From: Synergistaceae bacterium
GTDB taxonomy: Bacteria > Synergistota > Synergistia > Synergistales > Aminobacteriaceae
Direction of reading: 5' to 3'
DNA length: 16,367 bases
NCBI GenBank assembly: GCA_031273365.1
Contig: JAISSA010000059.1
Span: 1-16,367, forward strand
The translations under genes were made by a program, and so were the position numbers. How positions within the stretch are numbered: position 1 is the first letter of the stretch; every line of letters starts with the position of its first letter. This document shows positions 1 to 5,937 of the stretch, in pieces. Below the pieces are notes generated by a model, which saw only the letters and a list, made by a program, of their open reading frames with translations, searched no databases and was not told the DNA's origin.

Positions 1-960
1 CACCTTTCGGAGGTTCTGCGCCTTTCGGACCGGGTCACCGTCATGCGCAACGGCCGCAGGGCGGCCACCCGGCAAACCGCGCAGCTCGACGAACCCGAGC
101 TCATCCGCCTGATGCTTTCGAGGGACGTCGTCGATCAGTACCCCGGAAAGGCGACGAAAACAGGCGACGTGGTCTTCAAAGACGTGGTCTTCAAAATGGA
201 AAAATACGCCGCGCCGAACCTCGGCATCGAGCTCTCCGATTTTTACATCCGTTCCGGGGAGATCGTGGGGTTCGCAGGCCTCGTGGGAGCAGGGCGCACC
301 GAGCTCGCCAGGGCGGTTTTCACCGGCGTACGCCGCAGCTCCGGCAGCCTCGTCCTCGACCGCGAACCGTTTTTCTCCCGCAGCCCCCGGGAATCCATCG
401 ACAGAGGCGTTGTCATGATTCCCGAAAACCGCAGGGAGGAAGGCCTGATCGTCGACATGAACGTTCTGGAAAACCTCTCGCTGCCGCAGTTGAAGGACTG
501 GAGCACACTGGGGTTCGTCAATGCCGCTCAGGTCCGGAAAATCGCCACGGAGACGGTTTCGCGCTATTCTATCCGCTGCTGGGGCGTTTCGCAGATTGTC
601 AGGACGCTTTCCGGAGGAAACCAGCAAAAGCTCTCCATCGGCAAGTGGCGTTACGCGAAAGCCCGGCTCTGGATCTTCGACGAACCCACGCAGGGCATCG
701 ACGTGGACGCCAAAACGGAAATCTACTCCATCATGGGAGACCTGGCGGAGCAGGGCGCGGGAGTGTGGTTCATCAGCTCCGAACTTCGGGAGCTGCTCGC
801 CATTGCGGACCGGATTTACGTGATGAGAGGCCGAAAGATTGTCGCGGAATACGCGCGCCCGTTCGACCGGGGGAAAAGCGAACAAATCCTCTCGGACATG
901 ATGCGGGACCGGAACGAAAGCTCCGGAGGAGGTGCACCCGGAGGGGACTCAGTTCCCTGA
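1..960 (+). CDS. Sugar ABC transporter ATP-binding protein (RbsA/MglA/XylG type), 5' truncated by the window
   Basis: The reading frame is open from base 1, so the start lies outside the window; 319 codons remain of a protein that is usually about 500 residues. The first visible residues (HLSEVLRLSDRVTV) are the end of the first nucleotide-binding domain. A full second domain follows: degenerate Walker A GLVGAGRTE (visible residues about 93-101), IPENRREEGL, ABC signature LSGGNQQK (203-210) and Walker B LWIFDEPTQGID (223-234), with SSELRELL where an H-loop would be. A non-canonical Walker A without GKS is normal for the second domain of this family. The protein would power sugar import at the inner face of the membrane with the permease and binding protein downstream. 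It contains an in-frame tandem duplication (DVVFK twice) in the linker between domains. Family assignment is firm; the sugar is unknown. Confidence 0.95.
   Translation, partial: HLSEVLRLSDRVTVMRNGRRAATRQTAQLDEPELIRLMLSRDVVDQYPGKATKTGDVVFKDVVFKMEKYAAPNLGIELSDFYIRSGEIVGFAGLVGAGRTELARAVFTGVRRSSGSLVLDREPFFSRSPRESIDRGVVMIPENRREEGLIVDMNVLENLSLPQLKDWSTLGFVNAAQVRKIATETVSRYSIRCWGVSQIVRTLSGGNQQKLSIGKWRYAKARLWIFDEPTQGIDVDAKTEIYSIMGDLAEQGAGVWFISSELRELLAIADRIYVMRGRKIVAEYARPFDRGKSEQILSDMMRDRNESSGGGAPGGDSVP
166..195. repeat. Perfect 15-bp in-frame tandem duplication in the ABC ATPase gene
   Basis: The unit GACGTGGTCTTCAAA occurs at 166-180 and again at 181-195 without mismatch, encoding DVVFKDVVFK in the linker between the two ATP-binding domains. 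Being a multiple of three it keeps the frame. Perfect identity suggests recent replication slippage. Confidence 0.95.
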
Positions 961-1040
961 CCCCGTTAACCCCTCGACTTTTACGCAGAGCAAGGGTAGT
1001 ATTAGTATGAAGTAACGATAGATCGATGCGGTTTCATCAT

Positions 1041-1046
1041 GGGAGG
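1041..1046 (+). promoter_or_regulatory. Ribosome binding site that favours a GTG start at 1054 for the permease
   Basis: GGGAGG at 1041-1046 lies 7 bases before GTG 1054. An in-frame ATG at 1039 overlaps this site and has no Shine-Dalgarno sequence of its own, so the GTG is the better start. Confidence 0.6.
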
Positions 1047-1053
1047 TGCGGGG

Positions 1054-1983
1054 GTGCAGAATTTTTTGTCGCGTTTTGGAACGATCGGCGCGCTGGTTGT
1101 TCTGACGCTGATTTTTGTCGTTGCCATTCCGGGATTCGCGGACTCGCAGAACATGCTGAACATCCTGAACCAGATCGCGCTCCTCGCCGTCATCAGCGAA
1201 GGGTTCACCATGTGCCTGATCGTCGGGGAGCTGGACCTGGCGTTTCCAAACGTGGCCAGTCTGGCGGGAGCGCTGGTGGGTGGGCTGATCTTCGGGGGCA
1301 TGAACCCCCTGTCCGCCGTTCTGCTCTCTCTGGCGACGGGCGTCGTCTTCGGGGCGGCGGCCGGGGTGCTGGTGACGAAAGTGGGCATTCCGTCGCTGAT
1401 CACGACTCTGGCCTCGGGAATCATCGCCAGCGGGATGGTCTATATGTACACGAAGGGCGTTTCCTTTTACGGACAGATGCCGGAGAGTTTCCTGTCGCTG
1501 GGCCGCGGACACGTCGGACCCGTTCCGTCGCTGATCGCCGTCATGCTGGCCGTCGTCGTCCTTGCCCAGATCCTGATCTCCACCACACGCGTCGGCAGGT
1601 ACATGCAGGCCACGGGGGCCAATCCCGTCGCGGCGCGCCTCGCGGGCATCAACACGGATCGTTTCAGGATACTGGCCCTCTCCCTCTCCGGCCTGGCCGC
1701 GGCGTTCACCGGCGTGCTTCTGACCGCGAAGCTGGGCTCGGCCAACCCCGAGGGCGCCGCGGGCTACATGATGGACGCCTTCGCCTCGGCGCTGCTGGGG
1801 ATGACCGTACTGGGCATGGGCCGCGCCCACCCGTTCGGAACGTTCGTCGGGGCGCTCATGATCGGCGTCGTCAACAACGGGATGACGCTCGCGGGAGCGC
1901 CCTACTATACGCAGGACATCAGCAAGGGGGCGATCATCATTCTCTCCGTCGCCCTCACCTCGCTGCAGGGCAAAAAAATATAA
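1054..1983 (+). CDS. Sugar ABC transporter permease (RbsC-like, BPD_transp_2)
   Basis: A strongly hydrophobic protein of 309 residues (314 if the ATG at 1039 is used), the normal size for RbsC/XylH-type permeases. It shows repeated membrane segments, for example IGALVVLTLIFVVAIPGF near the start, and the family's EGFTMCLIVGELDLAFPNVA stretch, which corresponds to the GxDLSVG region of ribose-type permeases. The C-terminal NNGMTLAGAP followed by a last hydrophobic helix is also typical. It would form the membrane channel with the ATPase upstream and receive sugar from the binding protein downstream. The start was set from the GGGAGG site 7 bases ahead of the GTG. The 93 bases between the ATPase stop and this start show no terminator. 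Substrate unknown. Confidence 0.92.
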   Translation: MQNFLSRFGTIGALVVLTLIFVVAIPGFADSQNMLNILNQIALLAVISEGFTMCLIVGELDLAFPNVASLAGALVGGLIFGGMNPLSAVLLSLATGVVFGAAAGVLVTKVGIPSLITTLASGIIASGMVYMYTKGVSFYGQMPESFLSLGRGHVGPVPSLIAVMLAVVVLAQILISTTRVGRYMQATGANPVAARLAGINTDRFRILALSLSGLAAAFTGVLLTAKLGSANPEGAAGYMMDAFASALLGMTVLGMGRAHPFGTFVGALMIGVVNNGMTLAGAPYYTQDISKGAIIILSVALTSLQGKKI

Positions 1984-2036
1984 ACGCAGGGCAAAACTGA
2001 ACGCATGGGGCCTGAACGGTTACCGGTCTCCTCAAT

Positions 2037-2068
2037 CAATATCATATCCAAACAATATCATATCCAAA
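2037..2068. repeat. Perfect 16-bp tandem repeat in the leader of the binding-protein gene
   Basis: CAATATCATATCCAAA occurs at 2037-2052 and 2053-2068 without mismatch, followed by a partial third copy (TTATCATA). It lies 10 bases before the AGGAGG ribosome binding site at 2079-2084, in the only gap over 100 bases inside the sugar operon. It is either a slippage duplication or an iterated operator; the sequence cannot decide. Confidence 0.9.
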
Positions 2069-2093
2069 TTATCATAGAAGGAGGAAGGGTAAA

Positions 2094-3050
2094 GTGAAAA
2101 AAGTTTCGTTGGGAATGGCGGCAGTTCTTTTTGCAGTTTTTGCGTGTGCGGTTCTGGGGCCCTGCCCGGCGGCGGCCGGTGAGGTCAGGGTTGGGTTTGT
2201 CGCGACAAACTTCGCCGCGGAGGCTCAGGCGCGGGTCGCCGGCCGGTTCGAGGCCGTGGCGAAGGAAAAGGGCTGGAGCGTTCAGCTCCTCAACTCCGCG
2301 GGCTCCATCGACACGCAGGCCTCGCAGCTCGAGAACCTGCTTCAGATGAAGGTGGACGCGGTCGTCCTTGCGATGGCGCACCCTCTGGAGGTCCGGCCCG
2401 CGCTGGATAAACTTCTGGGGGCGGGAATCCCCGTGGTCACCATCGACTCCGGCTATGCGGACGGAGTCGTCGCCGACATCACCTCCGACAACTTCGGCGT
2501 GGGCGCGAAAATGTCCAGCTACCTCGCGGACACGCTGGGAGGCAGCGGCAACATTGTCGTGATCAGGTTCGAGAAACACCAGGGCAGCCGTCGGCGCGGC
2601 AAGGTTCTGGACGCGGTGCTGAGCGAATACCCCGGCATCAGCGTCCTCGCGGAGTACAGCGTCGTCGCCACGAAGCGCTTCATGGACGATACGCGATCGG
2701 CGATGGAAACCTACGTGACGCGATTCGGCGACAAAATCGACGCTGTGTGGTGCGCGTTCGACCAGCTCGGTTACGTGGCTGGGGACGTTCTGGCCGAAAA
2801 ACTGAAGGGCAGAAAAGTCCTTATCGTGGCCGCGGACGGCAACGAGGAAACGTTCCGCCGCATCGCCGCCGGGGCCATGACGGCGACGGTGGCCCAGCCG
2901 TTCGAGGACATGGCGGAGACCGCGGCCGACATCGTGGAGCAGCTTGTCGTCGGGAAAAAGAGCGCCGACGAAGCGACCGGCGGAAAGAAGATCATCTACG
3001 TCGAAACCCCTCTCTATGACGCCGCAAATCTGCCGAAGAGCGGCAAGTAG
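2094..3050 (+). CDS. Periplasmic sugar-binding protein (Peripla_BP_4, RbsB-like)
   Basis: 318 residues, the usual size for this family. It starts at GTG 2094, with a strong AGGAGG 9 bases upstream (2079-2084). Residues 1-28 are a Sec signal peptide: KK, a hydrophobic core, then PAAA with likely cleavage before GEVRVGF. The mature part has the family's layout: a first strand VGFVATNF, QLENLLQMKVDAVVLAMAHP in lobe 1, GIPVVTIDSGY near the hinge, and a lobe 2 with AVWCAFDQLGYVAGDVL and VLIVAADGN. It would capture a sugar in the periplasm and deliver it to the permease encoded just upstream. Its own strong ribosome binding site fits the excess of binding protein usual for such systems. The ligand cannot be told from the sequence. 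Confidence 0.93.
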   Translation: MKKVSLGMAAVLFAVFACAVLGPCPAAAGEVRVGFVATNFAAEAQARVAGRFEAVAKEKGWSVQLLNSAGSIDTQASQLENLLQMKVDAVVLAMAHPLEVRPALDKLLGAGIPVVTIDSGYADGVVADITSDNFGVGAKMSSYLADTLGGSGNIVVIRFEKHQGSRRRGKVLDAVLSEYPGISVLAEYSVVATKRFMDDTRSAMETYVTRFGDKIDAVWCAFDQLGYVAGDVLAEKLKGRKVLIVAADGNEETFRRIAAGAMTATVAQPFEDMAETAADIVEQLVVGKKSADEATGGKKIIYVETPLYDAANLPKSGK

Positions 3051-3076
3051 AAGAATAAAACAGCCGGAGGGCTCCT

Positions 3077-4498
3077 GTGGCGCACTATCTGGGAATTGAC
3101 ATGGGGACCTCCTCCATAAAAGCCACTCTCGCGGACGAGAGGGGGCGGATCGTTTTCAGCGCGAAACGGGAAGCCCGGACGTTGAGTCCGCGGGAGGGTT
3201 TTTTCGAGGTGGACCCCGTCGAAACGTGGTGGAACGGCTTTCTTTCCCTTTGCCGGGAGGCCCTGCAGCGCGTCCCGGCCCATGAGATACGCGCGCTCTG
3301 CGTCAGCTCCGTATGCGGCTCGTTCGTCCCCGTCGACGCGCGATTCAGGCCCCTCCACAACGCCATCCTCTACGGCATCGACAGACGCTCTGCGGAAATC
3401 GTGGAGGAGCTGAACGCCGCATGGGGAGAGGAATTTTTGCGGCAAAGGCTTGGCGGAGCCTTCACGACGCATTCCGTGTTCCCGAAAGTCCTCTGGCTGA
3501 AGCGGAACATGCCGGAGATCTACCGGGACGCCGTTCACTTCGTGTCGAGCTTCAACTTCGTCGCCGCCCGGCTGACGAACGTCCCCTCCTGGGACTATCC
3601 CACGGCGTTCGGCGCTTTGATGCTGGACGCCGCCGCTTTGGACTACCCGCGGTGGTTTCTGGGCCCACAGGGCCTGGCGGAGGAAAAATTTCCTCCTCTC
3701 GGTTCCGGGCTGGGGATTTTGGGAACTCTGACCCCGGAGGCCGCCCGCGAGACGGGGCTCGACCCATCGACGCGGGTGATGCGCGGAGCCTGCGACATCA
3801 ACGCCGAGGCGATGGCGGTGAACGCCGTTCGCCCCGACACCGCCGTCGCGGTCCTGGGATCGACCCTCTCCCTCCTGTTGAACACGGACCGCCCCGTACA
3901 GGCGAAGGGCTTTGTCCCCGGCGTGTCCCTTCTGCCGAACGTCTGGCGCATCGGCGCGGCGACGTCGTCCGGAGCGCGGACGATCGACTGGGGCAAACGC
4001 TTCGCGGACGTCGCGCCGCCCGAATCGCCGGTGGGGATCTTTTTCATGCCTTACCTGGACGGAGCTCGAACTCCCTTCAACGCGCCCCGCGCCACGGGAA
4101 TGCTCCTGGGCCTGAAAAGCGCCCACGGCCCGAAGGACGTCGCTCAGGCCGTTCAGGAATCACTGGGCTACGAACTCGCCCTCCTGGCGGAGATGATGGA
4201 AGAGGTCCACCCCTTCCCCGACACGATAGAAATCTCGGGGGGCCTCTCGCACCTCGCGCCTCTCGTGCAGACGGTCGCCGACATCACGGGGCGCGTTCTG
4301 CGCGTCCACTCGGCCGACGCCTCCTGCGGGAGCGCGCGTATCGCGATGATGGCGGACATCCCCCGCTGCGAAAACCTTCCGCCGCTTCCCGATCCCGCGC
4401 AAATCGTGAGGCCCGGGAAAAGAGCGGAGCTTTACGCGCCCCTCAGGCAAAAATTCGTCCGGCTCTGCCGGGACCTCTTCAGTCGTGGGATACTATGA
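3077..4498 (+). CDS. FGGY-family carbohydrate kinase (xylulokinase-like)
   Basis: 473 residues, close to the usual 480-500. GTG start at 3077 with CGGAGG at 3064-3069. The N-terminal phosphate-1 motif is IDMGTSSIK (residues 7-15), and a GACD motif places the likely catalytic aspartate at D240. The C-terminal FGGY signature region is ISGGLSHLAPLVQTVADIT. The family transfers phosphate from ATP to a sugar or polyol in the cytoplasm; here it most likely phosphorylates the sugar brought in by the transporter encoded immediately upstream. It starts 26 bases after the binding-protein stop, so it is probably co-transcribed. Xylulose, ribulose, fuculose and erythritol kinases all share these motifs, so the substrate is left open. 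Confidence 0.92.
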   Translation: MAHYLGIDMGTSSIKATLADERGRIVFSAKREARTLSPREGFFEVDPVETWWNGFLSLCREALQRVPAHEIRALCVSSVCGSFVPVDARFRPLHNAILYGIDRRSAEIVEELNAAWGEEFLRQRLGGAFTTHSVFPKVLWLKRNMPEIYRDAVHFVSSFNFVAARLTNVPSWDYPTAFGALMLDAAALDYPRWFLGPQGLAEEKFPPLGSGLGILGTLTPEAARETGLDPSTRVMRGACDINAEAMAVNAVRPDTAVAVLGSTLSLLLNTDRPVQAKGFVPGVSLLPNVWRIGAATSSGARTIDWGKRFADVAPPESPVGIFFMPYLDGARTPFNAPRATGMLLGLKSAHGPKDVAQAVQESLGYELALLAEMMEEVHPFPDTIEISGGLSHLAPLVQTVADITGRVLRVHSADASCGSARIAMMADIPRCENLPPLPDPAQIVRPGKRAELYAPLRQKFVRLCRDLFSRGIL

Positions 4499-4525
4499 CC
4501 GACTTCGCAGAGGTCGGGGGCAGCC

Positions 4526-4993
4526 ATGAGTGAGCGATCGATCGAGGAGCTGGCGTATGCCCTGCATGAATGTTTTTGGGGCGAAGGCGAGGACGGGGGC
4601 GTGTTTCTGGAGAGCGGAGAGCCCGGGTTGCTTTCCATGCTGGATGGCCTGAACGCGAGCGAGGCCTCAAAACCGACCGCGGGAATGTCTGTCGCGAACC
4701 ACGTGCATCACCTGATTTTCGCCGTCGACGTCTTCATGAGGCGCGCCGCCGGAGACGCGGACGCCTTCCGCGTCGACTGGAACACAGGCTGGCGGGAACA
4801 GCCTCTGGACGACGCCGAATGGGCGAAGATGAAAAAAGACCTGGCTGAACGACAGGAGGAGGTTATGCCCCTGGTGCGTGAATGGGGCGGGAAGCGACGG
4901 CTTGTCTTTGGGCTTCTGACCCACACCGTGTTTCACCTCGGCATCATCCGCGTAAAGTTCGACGTCCTGAAGGATCGCCGGACACAGGCCTGA
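4526..4993 (+). CDS. DinB-like four-helix metalloprotein
   Basis: 155 residues, typical of DinB/YfiT-type proteins. The family's metal-binding histidines are visible: an NHVHH cluster (H59, H61, H62) in the second helix and HTVFH (H133 and H137) in the last helix. Members bind a divalent metal; some are thiol-dependent transferases (bacillithiol or mycothiol S-transferases), but most have no known reaction. The gene begins 27 bases after the kinase stop with only a weak G-rich ribosome site, so it may be the last gene of the sugar operon. No link with sugar metabolism can be seen in the protein itself. Fold assignment is good, function unknown. Confidence 0.75.
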   Translation: MSERSIEELAYALHECFWGEGEDGGVFLESGEPGLLSMLDGLNASEASKPTAGMSVANHVHHLIFAVDVFMRRAAGDADAFRVDWNTGWREQPLDDAEWAKMKKDLAERQEEVMPLVREWGGKRRLVFGLLTHTVFHLGIIRVKFDVLKDRRTQA

Positions 4994-5029
4994 AAATGGC
5001 GTTGATTAGTGTAGCATTATGAGCATCGA

Positions 5030-5191
5030 TGAATCCCTGCAGGGGGTAGTAGCGGATTGCGATTGCCTCCGAAACAAAAATTACGCCGGTGAACCCTCGT
5101 AAGGGGATAGTAAGTTCTTTCCATGTCACGTCCCGCCACATGTGCGGATGTCTGGCGTCAGCATCAGTGAATCCTCGAAAGGGGCTAACAT
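5030..5191. repeat. Three degenerate palindromic repeats, possible CRISPR relic
   Basis: Units begin at 5030 (TGAATCCCTGCAGGGGGTAG), 5090 (TGAACCCTCGTAAGGGGATA) and 5168 (TGAATCCTCGAAAGGGGCTA). Each has the form TGAAYCC-(short loop)-GGGG followed by an A-rich TAGTA/TAACA tail, and each can form a small hairpin. Copies 1 and 3 also share GCATC just upstream. Start-to-start distances are 60 and 78 bases with unrelated DNA between, roughly CRISPR-like spacing. Repeats differ from each other by several bases and no cas gene is in the window, so this would be a decayed remnant. Alternatives are a small family of dispersed hairpins or regulator sites. Confidence 0.45.
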
Positions 5192-5247
5192 CAGTAATCA
5201 ATGAGCTCAGGTCAGTGTCAGCGTCGAACTCAATTTCATCGCAACAA

Positions 5248-5286
5248 CGGCAGGCCCCGTTTATGGATTGTCAACAGGGCCTGCCG
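5248..5286. repeat. Perfect 10-bp inverted repeat with a 19-base loop
   Basis: CGGCAGGCCC (5248-5257) pairs exactly with GGGCCTGCCG (5277-5286). There is no run of T on either strand after the stem, so it is not a standard intrinsic terminator. It could be a terminator-like hairpin, a protein-binding site or the scar of a mobile element. Confidence 0.6.
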
Positions 5287-5683
5287 GATTTCTCGTAAAT
5301 GTTCTCGATCGCTGCGCCGCTCAGATCCGCGAACCCGCCATCGCTCCAGGCGGCGAAAGCGCAACGGGACGGAGAGTACAGTTCCCCTTACGGGACGAGC
5401 CCTTCCTCCATATACCTCGCTATGAATTCGAACAGCGCCAGTTCAGCAAAAGGCGACAGATATCCGGCCCCTGTTCGTAAAGACCTCGCCGTTGTCTTTA
5501 CAGTCGATCGCAATACCTCTCAATGTTTTTGACAATGATTCGCATCCAGACACATTGATTCCTCCACAGCAACACAAATGGAATAAGGCTATAAGAAATG
5601 AATTCGTTTGGATGGCATATGCTCGATACCTTCCTGCGGATTTGGGTTGTGAAGAGTCCATGGAATTGGTGCAGGTATAGGGC

Positions 5684-5689
5684 TATAAT
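5684..5689 (+). promoter_or_regulatory. Candidate -10 box for the BREX operon
   Basis: TATAAT, a perfect sigma-70 -10 hexamer, lies about 90 bases ahead of the brxF start. At the ideal distance the -35 position (5661-5666, TGGAAT) matches only weakly, so the call rests on the -10 box and its place before the first gene of the operon. Confidence 0.35.
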
Positions 5690-5779
5690 CTTGCTCTGCA
5701 ATGTTGGTTAGATATCGATACTTTCCACTTTAAAAAGGGGATAAAATGCCACGTTGGCAGGGGACGACAAGGAGCGACC

Positions 5780-5937
5780 ATGACAGAAATTCTCAGCGCG
5801 ATAAAAAATTTCTTAAAGGTGAGTGGAGAGTTGTATTATCGTCTGCTACTGCTGGCAGGCCAATCCGGTTCAGGCAAAACGGGTATTCTTCGAGACGTTG
5901 CCCATATGAATTAAAACAAAGGGACATAAGGACATGA
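5780..5937 (+). pseudogene. brxF: brxF remnant (BREX type 3 small P-loop protein), internally deleted
   Basis: From ATG 5780, with AAGGAG at 5769-5774, a 44-codon frame runs to TAA at 5912-5914. It reads as the N-terminus of BrxF: a helix (ILSAIKNFL), YYRLLLLAG, and a complete Walker A QSGSGKT, then stops at once. BrxF is normally about 150 residues, so Walker B and the rest are missing. In the next frame the DNA runs on as PYELKQRDIRT and ends at TGA 5935-5937, which overlaps the brxC ATG (ATGA). I infer this is the original C-terminal tail, so an out-of-frame internal deletion removed roughly 100 codons while leaving the coupling to brxC. What is seen is the truncation and the motif; BrxF identity rests on sequence character and on lying directly before brxC. 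Confidence 0.65.

Larger units (their letters stand above)
4994..5779. other. Gap of 786 bases without a convincing gene, at the border between sugar operon and defence locus
   Basis: Short open frames occur on both strands, but none has a ribosome site together with a recognisable motif. What can be seen is three CRISPR-like degenerate repeats (5030-5191), a perfect inverted repeat (5248-5286) and a TATAAT box (5684-5689). Base composition falls from GC-rich at the left to AT-richer after about 5490. Old gene remnants may lie in 5300-5660, but I could not identify any. Confidence 0.7.

Noticed and set aside
949..1830. 293-codon frame on the - strand across the permease gene
   Set aside because: Antisense to a well-defined membrane protein; its product is low in hydrophobic structure and rich in R, G, D, Q and H, typical of a shadow frame.
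3014..4126. 370-codon frame on the - strand across the sugar kinase
   Set aside because: Antisense shadow of the FGGY kinase gene with no motif of its own.
4495..4533. 12-codon ORF between the kinase and the DinB-like gene (ATGA overlap at both sides)
   Set aside because: Too short to judge; the overlaps can occur by chance, and it shows no feature beyond possible coupling.
5299..5661. Short frames on both strands in the gap (5299-5532 +, 5443-5661 -)
   Set aside because: No motif, no convincing ribosome site, and serine- or cysteine-rich products of the kind expected from random frames.
5746..5937. 63-codon + frame before brxC with an AAGGGG site
   Set aside because: Most of its sequence overlaps the brxF N-terminus in a frame with no motif. 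Only its last dozen codons, which I take as the brxF tail, look meaningful.
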